Both the position numbers and the translations under genes were made by a program. This document shows positions 1 to 12,721 of a DNA stretch of 64,000 nt, in pieces. Source of the DNA: Tilletiopsis washingtonensis (lineage: Eukaryota > Basidiomycota > Exobasidiomycetes > Entylomatales); contig NW_020312019.1 in the NCBI RefSeq assembly GCF_003144115.1, positions 62,001-126,000 on the forward strand, read 5' to 3'. The first letter of the stretch is position 1; each line of letters starts with the position of its first letter. Under the pieces are notes generated by a model, which saw nothing but the letters and a program-made list of their open reading frames with translations, was not told the origin of the DNA and ran no database searches.

Positions 1-2919
1 CTGAACGGAGACACAGGACAGCAGAGCAGACTCGCCCGCGGCGGCCAAGCAGGGCAAGGGCGGCAGCAAGGGCAAGGGCGCAGCAGGCAAGAAGAAGGCG
101 AGCAGCGGCGCCGCAGCCGACACGTGAGTCGCAGTGTGCTGTCACAGCTGGCTGTGCTGCGAGCGCTGTGCTCATACGGTGGGCCTGGGCACCATCCATC
201 TTTTGGCAGCGCCGAGCAGCGCAAGGCGCAGAACCGCATTGCGCAGCGCGAGTTCCGGCAGCGCAAGCAGCAGTACATCCGCGCGCTCGAGGGGCGCGTC
301 GAGCTGCTCTCCAGCGACCACGACACGCAGGTCGACCGCCTGCGCTGGGCGCTGCGCGGCCTGCTGGCGGAGAACAACCAGCTGCGCGAGGTCGTGGGCA
401 ACCTGGCGGCCTTCATTGGCGAGGGCATGATTGGCGGACCACTGCAGAAGAACGGCATGTCGAGAGATGAACTGGAGGCGCTCATCATGAATCGCAGCGA
501 GAAGAGTGAGTTGCCCCCTCGCTCTCCTTTCTCAGGATGTCTGGAGAGAAGATGCTGAACCATGGCGTGCGACTAGCCATGACGGAACAGTGGCAGAATT
601 GGCCCGGCGCTACCGAGGTGCGTCTCGTGGTCGCGCTCGGCGCAAGTCTCATGCCGCTGACATCTAGGACACACACAGTGCGAGGAGCTGCGCAAGATCC
701 GTCTTGAGGCGTCACTGCCGCCCGAAGGTCTGCCCGAGTCTCTGCCAAGCAAGAGAGCCGCAGCCGCAGGCAGCACGTCGACGCCGGGCAGTGCGAAGCG
801 CAAAGCCAGTGGCGATGCGCTGGCTGCACAACAGGCGAAGCGCTCGGCCACCACTGCAGCTCAGGCACCGACGACGAGCAGCAAGGAGAAGGAGCGTGAA
901 GGCAGTGCCAAGGCGCGCGAAGGCAGCGCTGCAGCCTCTACGCCGGCGACAAACAGCCCGACGACGGCAGAGGCGAGTCGGCTGCGCATGCCGCACAGCG
1001 CCGCGCAAGCCGAGCCTTCACCGCTCGGCGTCAGTGCCGCTGCCGCGGCACCGGCCAGCATGCCTCAGCCGCTAGCCGCTGCACCACCAACTCCAGCGTA
1101 TCCCACGCCCCTCAGCCACGTCAACCTCGTGTTCGGCGACGGCCAAGGACTGGGCTTCAGCGGCGCCAGTGGACCAAGCCTCTGGGGCATGACGCCTCCC
1201 TCCTCGTCTGCGCCCAGCGCAGAGTTCTTCCGCACGGGCATGACGCCGGGCGCCAGCGAGTCCGACGCGCTGCTGGCCAGTCTCTTTGGCGCAGATGCCC
1301 TGTCGAGCTTTGGCGCGTCCATGGCTGCGCCTTCGCCGGGCATGCGCGCTGCTCTGCCCCCACACGTCGCCTCGCCCATCTCCATGGCGTCCGGCAGCGC
1401 CGCGGCGCTGCAGCAGCAAATGGCTCCACCTTCTCACCCCTCGGCTTCTCCGGGCCGCTTTGCAGCGGGTGGCAGTGCCGTGCACTCCAGGCACGGCTCA
1501 AACGCCTCGGCGTCGGCTTCCCTCATTGAGGCCGTGGCGGAAGTGACGTCGCGCGCAATGTCGGCGGTGGGCAATGGCGAGATGGCCGACGAGATTGAGC
1601 GCATCAACGCCGTCGTGCGCCGCGCCGCCGAGAAGCGCCGACGCCTCGCGGGCCACGTGCCTTCGCCGTCGTCGTCGTCCGCTGCGGCGGGAGAGATGCA
1701 GGACGGGAACCGCATGGCACAGGCGCCGTACGTGGCCCCTACGGGAAGGACGGTGGGGCCGGAGGAGCTGGAGAGATTGGGAGAGGCTAGTGCTCAGGTG
1801 AGTGTGTGTTGATCTTGGCGCGCGCCGCTGCTGCCGCCGCCGCCGCCAATCGGGCTGTCCCCGCTCTCGCTGCTGACGGCGCTCTCATGCTGCTTCCCAG
1901 CTTGCGTACCACATGGTATGTGCTGCCCTGCTTGGCACCGTCCTTCTTTGCTCGACGCACGCCTTTTTATCTCACCATCTCCCGCTCGTAATTTCGCACA
2001 GCGCAACTTCCGCAGGAATCCAGCGTATCGCCTGCCGCCTCTGTTGAAACGTGCGTCTTCGCCGCCGTCGCGCCCGTCCGGTGGGGCCACGGGGACGTCA
2101 TGGAGGCACAAGCATGGGAGACGCTGACACTTTCTCTTCTTACCGTGATGCACAGCGAGCGAACTGCAACAAAGCGTGCCGCACGATCCACGTCAGTCGA
2201 GTATAGCCTTGCCCGCATTGATGGCCCAGCACATCTACTGACGCCTCTCGTGCGCCCAGTCATCGATGGCATGCCATACCCGGGCATGCGCGACTGTGAG
2301 TGCTGCCTGCAGCGCAGTGTTCGTGCCCCTCATCCACTCTCTGCTGACTGCCGAGTCTGGTCCTGCAAAGTGCTCATCAAGCATCAAGACACACTCGACA
2401 TCGAGGCCGTCTGGCTGGCCGTGATGGACTATTCGCAGCTGCACGAAGGCGTGCGTGGCCGTTGCTCTTGCCATTGCAAGACTCCGTGGCATAGAGCTGA
2501 CGCCCCTTCGGCGGACTCTCGCAGGACGTCTTCTCGCCATGCGTGTGGGAGATGCACATTCCCTTCTTTGTGCGCTTCCCGTGCGTTCTTTGTTGCCTGC
2601 GCGAAGAGAGGGCATGTGTGGGGGGCGTTCGCTCTGCGTTGTCGCTGACTACTTGCGCTGGCGCGCCCGCCCGTCACACAGGCAACTGCTTGACGAGCAG
2701 ACGCTGGCGAACTCCAACAAGTGGTGCGTCGTGCCCCCCCCCCCCTCACACACAGGAGGCTCCGCATACGTTGAGGGCCTACCTGGCTGATGCTCTCGAA
2801 CGTCTTTCCTGTGCCGCAGGCGTGCCGAGCGCGGCGAGCCGACGATGACGCTGGAGCAGGTGCGCCAGATGGCGGCGGAGCATGCTGCCTCGGGCGGCAC
2901 GCCGACGACGACGGCGTAG
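1..2919 (+). CDS. bZIP transcription factor with DUF3425-like C-terminus (5' end lies before the window)
   Basis: A nuclear DNA-binding regulator. Visible exons include about 16-123 and 210-502. The second holds a basic region with the core QNRIAQREFRQRK followed by a leucine-zipper stretch (LEGRVELL ... LRWALRGLLAENNQL), which is the Yap/AP-1-like fungal bZIP type. Small exons then lead to an Ala/Ser-rich middle (about 690-1798). Short exons at 1901-1915, 2002-2050, 2156-2200, 2371 onward, 2524 onward, 2689 onward and 2820-2919 spell a C-terminal domain (VPHDPRQS, PYPGMRD, LDEQTLANSNKWRAERGEP) that matches the DUF3425 region of fungal bZIPs. An in-frame stop at position 2 and an acceptor-like ACACAG near 10-16 show that the true start is upstream. 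Family membership is well supported; the target genes are unknown. Confidence 0.8.
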
Positions 2920-3415
2920 CGCGCCAGGGCAGCACAGACGCCCGCATTTCTTCAAGACCCTCCCTCGTTACCTCTACTACTGCTTCTCACCATGTCGCCC
3001 CACCGTCACTCTGCACTTGACATCTGTATTTGTTTGCCTGCGTCCTATTGCCACGCACCTGCGCACAGAAGGCAGCTCGAGCGGCGAGAGAAGCGGCGCC
3101 GCCTCATCTCCGCGGCGCGTCGTTGGCGGCGGCGGCTCCAAGTAGAGTCCGCAGCGCCGCGCATCGTGCGAGAGGCAAGCGCGGCGGGGACGCGACGTGT
3201 GGAGCTCGTGCCGCCGCTTCCTTCCTCTCCCTCACCCCCACCTCCGCCCCGCCTCGCACCCCGCTCATCTCTCTCCACGCGGGCCGCGCCCCACTCTGCA
3301 TCCACCTCGGCGCCGCTGCACACCCTCCACTCCTCGCAGCGGCCTGCCCCGTGAGGCTTCGGCGCAGGGGCAAGCGGCGCCGCCCGGCCGCCTCCACTCG
3401 TGCGCGCCTGCGACC
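2920..3415. other. Intergenic region / promoter of the large acidic protein
   Basis: About 500 nt between the bZIP stop and the next ATG. It holds pyrimidine-rich blocks (3200-3260) typical of fungal promoters, and no gene-like reading frame with a recognisable protein. Confidence 0.5.
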
Positions 3416-6400
3416 ATGTCGCGTCGCGCCGCTCCGCCGAGCGCCGCGTCTGGCGCCCCAGGCGTGCCCAGCGGCTCGTCGGTGCTCGGCGCCAGCTCCT
3501 TTGGGCTGCGTCCCTCGGCGCCACGCTACACGCTTGGCCTCTCACGGCCCGCGCCCAGCTCTGCTGCGCGGCCACTGCGCCTCAGCTCCGGCGGCGGCGG
3601 CGTGCCAGATGAGATTCCGCGCGCGCCCTCCTTCTCGGCATACGAGACGCTCGATGCCGCCGAGTTCTGCTACGACCTGCGCGAGCGCATCGGTGCCGCG
3701 CTCGGTCGGCCGCCGCCGCGCGCCAGCCTGGCTGCCAGTCGCAGCAGCGCAGCCAGCAGGCCAGTCGCGACGTCCCGCAGCGCCGCGGAGCTGCAGCCGA
3801 CGGAGCAGGACATGCCGGACGACCTCGCGGCCATCTTGGCACCGCAGCCACAGCGTGTTAATGGTGCTACTCTCAAGGACGGAACGTCGAGCGTCGAGGA
3901 TGCGCGGCGTCTCTCCAACTCCGAGTGGCTGCAGCGCGCTGAGGCAGCACACGCGGCGCGCCACGCCTCGCGTGCCCACGCTCGCGAGGCCGCAGTGCAG
4001 ACCGAGGCGCCGCTGCCGCATCTGCGTGCCAACCATGCAGGCCCGAGCAGCGAGATCATGCTGCCCGGAAGCACGCCTCGCGCGGCCGCGCCGCTCCAGA
4101 CGCCCGGCGCCGCCGTCGACCGTGCGCGGCTGGCGGGCCGGGCCGTGGAGGAGCTGCTGGGCATCGGAGGCGTGGCGCCCGAGAATGGCGAGCGCTTCGC
4201 GCTGGCCGACAGCTTCGTGCCGCTGGCGGGCGAGGGTGACGAAGAGGCAGATGCGGACGCCGAGGCAGAGGACGACCTCGCTGGGCCCTCGGCGCTCTTT
4301 GATGCACCGGGCGGCATCGAGGAGGTGCTGCGCCGGCGGGCACAGCTCGCAGACGCACAGCCCGCGGCCAGCCCGGCTGCCTCGTCGCAGAGCAACAAGC
4401 GGCGTGCACCGCTCATCGAGGTGAGTTGGCGGCGAGGACCGACCTCCTGCTCGCACAGTGCTGACAGAGCCCGTGCGGCACGCTAGGAGCTGAGGCAGGA
4501 CACGCCAACGCTCGAGGAGATCCTGCAGCGCAATGCTGCGGAGCTGGGCGCCGAGGAGGACGAGGAGGCAATCGGTTCTGACTCGGAGAGCGAGGAGAGC
4601 AGCGTGGAGGACGATGGCTCGGCTCAGTCGTTCCTGGATGACGAACAGGACGGAGAGGCGGCAGAGTCCGAAGAGGATGAGGACGAGGATGAAGACGATG
4701 AGCTGGGGCTCGACGCGATGGACGCTCCCCGTGGCAGTGTGCAGCTGCCGATCACCAACGGCATGGCTTCGCGTCGCCTGGTGCTCGAGGAAGATGACGG
4801 CTCCGAGCACGACGGCCCTGAGGAGGATGACGAGGACGAGGATGACGACGGCCTCGGCGAGGAGGACGACGAACTCAGCGACGCGGCCGAGCCTCGACAA
4901 GCTGCGCAAGCCGCCGCAGGCGATGTCATCGAGCTGCTCGACTCGGACTCGGACGACGACCGCGCACCGCCGCCGCCAGCACGCGTCTCGGCGCCAGTCT
5001 TTGCGCTGCAGGAGGCCGAGCTCGCCGATGAGAGCATCGACGAGTCGGGCGACGAGCAAGGCGCGCCGAGCGAGCACGCAAGCGCGCTGTGGCAGAAGGA
5101 GCAAGATGATCGCATGTCCGACGCCGAGGCGGCCGAGGAGCAGCCGCAGCCTGACGAGCCGCAAGACGAGATCTGGGACGCGCTGCAGGCTCGTGCTTTG
5201 CCGCCTCCGCCTTTCGAGCAGCTCGCCGACGCTGCGATGAGCCAGGCGCCCATGGACTTTGCGCAGCCGCCGGCTTTGCCGCACGGCTTCCCGAGCTCGA
5301 TGCAGCCCTTCAGCGATCCGCCGGCGGCGGCGCACACGGGCAGCAGCAGTCTACCTGCTTCACAGCTCGATCCGGCGCTCTTCGGCCTCACTGCAGAATC
5401 AGGCGACGGCAGCGCGGCTGACTCCCCCTCCATCACCGAGTCGGCACAAGTGCAGAACTGGGACTGGTCTCTGGGTGGAGCGCTCGAGCAGCCGGCGCCC
5501 ACATCGCAGACGCACACGCCCGTCGCCGAAAGCGGCTTCTTCTCCGACCTCCTCAACGACCAGTCGAGCAGCGTCGACTCGCCGCTGCACGCATCGGCAC
5601 CTCGTCTGCCGCTCGACGACAGCGCCATCGCTGCGGCGGTGCAGGCTGCACAAGCGCACGCCTCGTCCTTGTCGTCGCCGAGCAGCGCGGTGGCACTGCC
5701 GCCGGGAACGCCTGGCTCAGAGCGTCCTGCGCCGGAGTTGCTCGACCTCGCAGACACGCCGGCGGCCTCTTCGGCTGCGTTGCTGCTGCTGAAGGACCAG
5801 GTCACGGGCAGCGGGTCAATGGCCACGTCGGTGGCCAGCGAGGCGAGCGCAGTGAAGCACAAGCACTCGTCGGCACCCGGCACCTTGGCGGCGCCCGTCG
5901 ATCTCGTGTCGGGCAACACCAGCGTCGCGCAGCAGCACTCGAGCGGCAGCGCGGCAGCTGCCAATGAGTCCGCCAGTGCTGCTCGCTCGCAAGTCGAGGC
6001 CAGTGCGCCCTCGACGCCGAGTGCTGTACCGCTCCTGTCTCGCCAGACTGTCTCGGCCGAACCAGCCGTTCCTGCCGAGGGTGCTGCACTGCTCGCCTTC
6101 AAGCGCGAGCATGCAGCGCAGTCGACCGGGTCAACTGCTGCCTCGCTGGCAGCCACCGATGGCGCCGCGTCGACTGCCGCGCCGCTGAGCGTGGCCGTGT
6201 CGCTGCCGCTGGGCGATGCCTCGGCTCTAGCCTCGTTCAAGGCGCAGCTGCCAGAGCAGTCCGGGCAGCCTCACTCCGTCACCTCGGTCGCAGGCAGCGA
6301 GGCTCATCGCAGTGCACCGCAGACGCCCGCAGCCGAGGGCCTGGTGTCACTACCCTTGGGCGATGCTTCTGCCCTGGCGTCGTTCAAGGCGCAGCTAGAC

Positions 6401-9400
6401 GCGCAGCATGGACATCCTCAGTCCGTCACCTCTGTCGCGGGCAGCGAGGCACACCGCAGCGCGCCGCAGACGCCCATTGTCGAGGGCATGCCAGTCGGAA
6501 GCGCGAAACAGCTGCTGGCCTTCAAGACGGAGGTCGAGCGCAATGGTGCGCTCGCAAGTGCGGCCTCGTCACAGGCGGGCTCGGAGGGACCACGCGGCGC
6601 TGCAGTCCTCACCTCGGGCTTGCCTGGCACACCCGTGGCGACCGGCGCTCCTGCTCTCGTCGGCACGCCTGCCGCTGCTCCGGTGGATCGCGATCCGCTC
6701 GTGGCGGACGCTGGCGAGCTCATTGCCCTGAAGACGGTGATCGAAGAAGACAGGCACGAGATGCCGCAGGTCTCAGCGGCGCCTTCGCTCGCTGGCTCGG
6801 ACCACGCTGCCGCCGCTGCCTCGGTTGCGGGCTCAGATCGTGCTTCTGCGGCCCCCTCGCCCGCAGTCGCCGAGCAGGCGCCAGAGGCGCCGCAACATGC
6901 TTCGACAGCAGCCGAGGACACCTCAGACGCAGCTGCAGCGCTAGCCAAAGAAGCTGACGACTCGGATGCGGCGCCCAAGTTGCAGGATGCGCCTGCGGCC
7001 GGCGAGGAGGAGGATGAGCTCTCTACGCCGGTCGGTGAGGCCGAGGCCGACGAGGTGCTGCTACTGCCAAAGTCGCAGCCGTTCGAGCCTCGGCGTTCGA
7101 GCGCACCGGCCGAGCCGAGTGGCGAGACGCGGGACGAGGCAGCAGCGTCAACGGAGAGCGCGATCAGCATCGCGGACGCAAGCCCGCCGCGGATCGCGGA
7201 CAGCCCTCCACCCGTCGAGAGCAGCGATGTAGTGCGAGAGCAAGCACCTGCCGAAGACGAAGAAGCTGCAGCGCCTCTCGAGATTGGCACTCCACCGCCT
7301 GCGGAGGAAGCTGCTGCGCCTCTCGAGGCCAGCACTCCGCCTCGAGTCACCCCGCCGCCTGCTGAGGGAGCCGCAGCGCCATCTGATGCTGGTACGCCGC
7401 CGCCAGCTGACCAGGCCGCACCGGCAGCACCGGCCTCGCCTGTCCGTCGCAGCTCGCCGCGCAAGCGCGCTGCCTCACCAATCGAGGACAGCAGCAGCTC
7501 GACTGCGGCTGAGCGCAAGCCTTTGCGGTCCGTGAAGCGCAAGGTCGAGGAGACGGTCCCACAAGCCGATGATCAGGCAGGGCCCTCTCACTCTGCCGCA
7601 AACGAGGCGAGCACCAGTGCATCAGCAGCGGGCGGCTTCGTCTCGAAAGCATCCGGCTTCCTCACCCAGATGTTCAGCCTGCGGCGCAACCGACACTTCC
7701 ACCATCATGGCGCAGGCCCGGCACGCGTAGCGTCGTCGCCGCGTTCGGTACGCTCGGCCACGCCAGCCAGCATCAAGGGTGCGGCTGCAGCTGGCTCGTC
7801 GCCGCTGAAAGCGCCCACGTCGTCGGCGGGCAACAGCAGCGACGTCGAGATGGCCGACGCCGAGCCTGCGCTGCGCAAGGGCAGCTCGGTGGCGTCTGAG
7901 CAGGCTGCGGCTGCTGAAGCGCCGGACGGAGTGCAGCTCGCGGATCAAGAGATGCAGGAGGCCGAGGACGAGGACGAGGCAGCGAGTGTTGGCGGCTACG
8001 TTGGACCAGCCACGCGCTCTCGGTGAGTGATGATGCGCCACATCATCTCTGCCTCTGCTCACGTCTCGTGCAGGTGCTCGTACCATCTCATCACGCTGCC
8101 GAGCGCCACGTCGCCCAAGGGCCGCTGCACCTTTGCCGTGCCCGGCTGCTCGATCGCGCACGACAAGCTCGCCAAGGAGGACGCGCGGCATCTCGGACCT
8201 GCCAGCGCCGGCGACAACGAGACGAAGGAGTGGTTCGACCCGCAGATGCTGCCGGGCGAGCTGTACCACGCTCTGTCGCGCATTTGCGACGTCGACCTGC
8301 TCGAGGACGTCGCCATCATGCCGGCATCGAAGCCCGAGGGCGTCAAGTCCTGGCACGACGATGGGCCGCCGGAGGATGAGCAGGCCTTCATCGACGATCC
8401 GCACTTTGCGCCAAAGGAGTGGCTGCACCAAGGCGCCTCCTCTCCACTCAGCACGCCGCCGCCGCAGGAGCAGCCTCGGCCGCTCGGCGAGGACGAGGAG
8501 ATGCGCAGTCCCTCACTGCCGCCTGCGACAAGAGGCTCCGACGTCCTGACGGTCGAGATCGACGCACCGGCGGCGCACTCCGGCCGTCGCTCGGCAGGCA
8601 AGACGCGCGCCACTCCCGAAGCATCTGCCTCTACATCTCCGCAGACACCGAAGCGGGCGCGCAGAGTCCTACGCCACCCACGCCGCTCCGACCCCTCCGG
8701 GCCCGAGGCAAACTACCAGCCGCGCTCGAGCGACTCGGACGACGACAAGCCTCGCTCGCGCAAGAGCTCGCGCCGCGCCGGCAGCCAGGCGTCGCCTGCT
8801 GTCGCCGACGCAGCTGTCTTTGACGATGCAGACCTGAGCATTGCGTCTCTCGAGCAGCGCGCCTCGGCGCCGCCCGCTGACGACGGCGAGGAGAGCGAGC
8901 TGGCAGTGCCGGCGCTCAAGACGAAGCGCACGTACCAGCGCCGCAAGGCCAACGACTCGTCGTACCGCGAGAGCATCGCCGACCCCGCGGCACCGCCCGA
9001 GTCGGAAGAGGAGGACGTGGCGGCGCGCGCCGCGCAGGAAGCCGCAGCGGAGAGCGCACGCAAGGCCTCGTCGCGCCGCCGTGCCGAGCGCCAGAAGGCC
9101 GAGCGCGCAGAGGGCCGCGAGGTCGAAGCAGAGCTCGCGCTCGAGTCGCAGGCGCCGGGCCCCTCAAGCGTGGCGCGAAGCGGCAGTGCCAAGAGCCGCC
9201 GGCGTGTTGCCGACCCGGCGTACAAGCCGGCGGCTAGTTCTGACGCCGAAGGCTCTGCATCCGACGAGCAGCCCGGCGCGGCGGCGCCGTCGGCGTCGTC
9301 CCGCGTCAGCCCGGCCAGGCCCAAGCCTCGTCCGCGCGCACGCAAGAGCTCCAGCACCGCTGCTGCCACTGCGCGCAAAGGCAGCACACCGCGCGCCGGC

Positions 9401-9541
9401 TCGGCCAAGGCTGCGACGCCGGACATGGGCAGCACGGAGCCTGCGGCGTCTGCTGCCTCTCCCGGCCCCTCTTCTGCCCCAGCGCCGCGCCGTCGTAGCG
9501 GGCGTGCCAGCTCGAGCCGCGTGTCGCGCGAGGCAGAGTAG
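3416..9541 (+). CDS. Very large disordered acidic protein with degenerate repeats and a Cys/His module; function unknown
   Basis: Three exons join cleanly (3416-4420, 4487-8022, 8074-9541) to give 2002 residues. The order is: Ser/Ala-rich N-terminus; a first ordered-looking patch (around PRAPSFSAYETLDAAEF); an extremely acidic region (about 4540-4900); a repeat region (about 5770-6790) in which a short L-x-x-F-K motif recurs about six times, each followed by Ser/Ala-rich spacer, with two nearly identical copies; Pro-rich acidic repeats (7250-7420); then a module split by intron 2 that starts TRSRCSYH and contains GRCTFAVPGCS and a following helical block ending DVDLLED. That module could bind zinc (C-x2-H ... 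C-x6-C). The C-terminus is basic and Ser/Arg-rich. Charge and basic patches suggest a nuclear protein; this is inference. I do not recognise the family. Confidence 0.75.
5770..6790 (+). repeat. Degenerate protein-coding repeats around an LxxFK motif
   Basis: Within the large acidic protein, about six units start with an Ala/Leu-rich motif ending in FK or LK (for example ALASFKAQL, LLAFKREH, LLAFKTEV, LIALKTVI) and continue with a Ser/Ala/Gly spacer often ending AGSEA or AGSD. Two adjacent units, beginning near 6205 and 6350, share LGDASALASFKAQL and the tail SVTSVAGSEAHRSAPQTP. This indicates recent duplication of one unit inside an older array. Confidence 0.75.
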
Positions 9542-9661
9542 TCTTGCCCAGCGCGCCTGTGATCCAAATGTCACCGCGTCTCATCTCATCGTCCCTCAGC
9601 CGCCGCGTGTGCACGCTTGACGATCTCATTTCGCCGCAGCGAGGCTCTCGGCAGGTGAGGC

Positions 9662-12369
9662 CTAGCCGCTGAGCGGCAGGCCGCAGACATCGCAGTCTCC
9701 CGAGCTGCGCTCGTTGATGAACGTGCAGTGCGGGCACGCCTTGCCGCCAGCTGCTGCCGTGCCCATGTCGTCGTCCCGTTCCGGCGGCGGTGGTGAGCGC
9801 GCTCTTGCGGGTGCGACTTCATGTGCGCCCGCACTGCTCGCCGCGTCCTCAAACATGTCGTCGTCGGCGTACTCCAGCTCGTCGTCGTCGTCGTCGTCCG
9901 AGTTGAGCTCAATGTCGTCGTCGTCGTCGCCGTTGTAGATGAGCGGGTCGTCGGCGCGTCCGCTGCCCATCACTGCCGCCGCCGGCGCGCGTGCAGGCGC
10001 AGCGGGCGCCGCAGCAGGCGCGGCGGGCTTGGCGGCGCGCGGAGTGGACGGGTGGGCGGCGCGAGCCGAAGTGCCGCCGCTGCCGGACATGCCCATCATG
10101 TCGCCCACTGTCTTGGACTTCTGCTCCACCGCGCCGGCAGACGGACCTTGCGGCGCGTGCTCGCGGGCGATGGCGCTGAGCGTCTGCCATCCCGTGCGGC
10201 TGAGCAATGCGTCGAGCGCCTCGCCCGCATCGTGCGTCGTGGCGACGCGACAGAGCGCCTTCATGTCCTCCGCATCCAGAATGCCACACGTGTCGAGGAA
10301 GCACAGCAGGTGCCAGTCGCTCAGCACGCCCACGAGCTTCTCGCGCCGGCGCGTCTCGGCGTCGGAGGCGACGCCGAACTCGCGCGGATGCAGATCGTCG
10401 GAGCCGATGACCTGCGCGATGGCGGAACAGGCGCGCCCCAAGTCTTGATCGTGCAGACCTGGGCGGTTCTCGATGGGGAAGCTCGAAGACAAGAATGCGG
10501 GCTTTGGCTCGTTCGGGAAGCCGTGTGTGACCTGCAGAGGACGACATCAGCACTGCGGGCAGGCGGGCATCTGCCGCCAGCCACTCACGGTGACAAGCAG
10601 GTACTCGACGGGAAACGTCGGCTTGGCACTCTCCTTGACGTCGATCTTGTAGGCGTTCTTGTAGCGGTAGAAGACTTCCGGCACGTAGCGGCTGCCCTCG
10701 CTGGGGCGGACGCGGATGATGTTGGGATTGACGCTCGCCTCAATCATGTCGGCCTTGACCATGGCCATGCCCTGTTCGCTGATCTGATACGCCGACACAT
10801 CGATCGCGCCGTCCTCAGTGCCGGAGAGGACGCAAGTGACAAACTTGGAGTTGAAGCGCCCCGATCGGGAGAAGCGCGAGGGAGAGGCGTTGGCTTGCTG
10901 CAGCGTGGCGGCGAAGAGCACCTCGCAGCCGGAGAGGAAGAAGGAATCCTTGTGGCGCTTGCACGCCACTTTGCCCGCCTTGCTTGCGTCTTGCAACGTC
11001 GGATCGGCAGGCGTCAGGTCGGTGTAGATGACGCCGACAATGTCGAGGCCGCACTGCTTTGCCAGTGCCTCGACGCGCGCCTGCTCCTCCCACGGCACGC
11101 CCAGTGTGAGGCCATCCAGCTCTCCCTCCTGTGGCGGCTCGACGATGGCCTCGACGACGGCCTTGATGCCCATCGGCACCTCCGCGTACGCCTCGTGCCG
11201 GCCCAGCAAGAAGCCGAAGCGCTGCGTGCCCGTGGCGCGCCAGAACGCCAGCAGATGCTCGATGAGGCGCGGATGCGCAAACTCGACGTGGTCCAGCATG
11301 CGGTACGCCTGCGACTGCAGCGTGATGGCCGACGGCTGACACTTGGTGCAGATGCCGCCCGGCCACGACGCGTGCTGGCCCGAGGGACACGGCACCTTGA
11401 CGCTGTAGTCTGCCTCCTCGAGCGGCGGAATGTAGGACTGGCTCGGCTTGTTCATCGCAATGTCCTGCTTGCGCAGATAGGCGTTGAAGGAGAGATGCTT
11501 GATCTGATGCTCGGCGTGGTATGCGGCGTCGTACGGCTGCAGGCAAGAGTCAGCGCTGAGACGCCGAGGCAGCACGCGATGCCTGCAGATGCAGAGCCCG
11601 TCGCCCGCCAGTACGTGCCAGACACACTGCCTCGTAACTCACCTCGAGCGGCATGCAGTAGTCGCACATGGCCTTCTCTCCATGTCTGCACATCTTCTGG
11701 TCGCGCGGGCGCGCAATCTTGCCGTCTGCCGCCTGCCAGAAGCGATCGACGGGCTCCTCCTGCGCCGTCTGCCACGGCGCGGGCGCCGCCGGCTTCTTGC
11801 CCGCTGCGGCGGCGCTGGCCGACGAGGGGGCGCCGTTGCTGCTGGGCAGCGCGACCGAGGCGCCGGCGGCTGCGGAGCTCGGCCCGGCCTCGGCGCTCGG
11901 CGCGCGCGGCGTGTAGGCGGCGTAGAGGAGGTGGCCGTGCCTGCAGGCCTGGCGCGATGAGCCACACATTGGCTGGCATGCGCCCAGCTTGCGTGCCCCC
12001 ACACACACATCAACAACTCACGCAATGCCCAGCTCGGCCAGCGACGTGCCTGCGAGACTGGCGGCGCTCATCTCGCCGCCGCGCGGCTGGTTGGAGAAGG
12101 TGAGCGAGTGCGGCTCGGCGTCGGGCGCCGTCTCGAGCGTCTGATGCAGGAGACATGCGCGGTGAGCTGCGGTGCGTGTGGGCAGAGAGCGCAGACGGCG
12201 GCGCGAGGGCGCACCTTGGCAATGAGCAGCGCCGCGTCGTCGCTCGGCTCGAGGGCAAAGCGGAAGAGGCCGTCCTTGGAGCGGACGCGCACGAGCTGCG
12301 GCAGCACGGAGCGAGCGAGGCCAGGCCATCAGCGCTGTTGCATCGAGTCGCCGGCTCGCGGCTCACCAT
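9662..12369 (-). CDS. NPL4: Npl4, ubiquitin-binding cofactor of the Cdc48/p97 segregase
   Basis: Npl4 pairs with Ufd1 to recruit ubiquitinated substrates to Cdc48 for ER-associated degradation and chromatin extraction. Six exons (12367-12369, 12215-12295, 12022-12140, 11643-11940, 10589-11536, 9662-10531) give 772 residues. The N-terminal ubiquitin-like fold starts [14 protein letters not shown] zinc-binding region follows with [12 protein letters not shown] and a second pair CPSGQH ... CTKC. The MPN-like core contains [11 protein letters not shown] and [16 protein letters not shown]. The C-terminal domain is followed by an acidic linker and a final NZF finger (CPHCTF ... CDVCGLPL). All match Npl4, and the NZF is the metazoan-like form that some fungi lack. 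The first coding exon is only the ATG. It is transcribed divergently from RPL35. Confidence 0.95.
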
Positions 12370-12721
12370 GGCGGGCGCAGTGAGGCGTGTGTGGTGGGGA
12401 GACACGGGTGCGGGAGGGAGACAGAGAGGAGCGCGTGCTCATCATCACGCTTGCGCGTCGTGTGCGTCCGAGCGCAGCGCCGCCAAGTGGAGGACGATGC
12501 GCTGCTTGCTCGAGAGCATTCTGTCAAGCTGGGCGGGCAGCCATGCGCACGTGATGCGTCCTTCGCGCGAGGAGCGCGCGCGCGCGACTCCTTTGTCGCC
12601 CTGCCGCGCACGAAGGCGACGGGCTGTGGCGCTGCGCCTGCGTGGCCGCCGCAGCGGCAGCCAGGCCATCTGCCTGCGAAGCCTCTCCCCACCACCACCC
12701 ATCCCCCTCACCGACTTCAAC
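12370..12721. promoter_or_regulatory. Shared divergent promoter of NPL4 and RPL35
   Basis: The 352 nt between the two start codons must carry both promoters. It contains pyrimidine-rich tracts on the RPL35 side (about 12690-12715). No TATA box was seen. Both genes then place an intron directly after the ATG. Confidence 0.6.

Noticed and set aside
3542-5335. 597-codon open frame on the minus strand
   Set aside because: It is the antisense of the large acidic gene, Arg/Leu-rich as expected from GC-biased codons, and has no domain or splice logic.
9821-12103. 760-codon plus-strand open frame
   Set aside because: It lies antisense to NPL4, whose exons are certain; its composition is that of a shadow frame.
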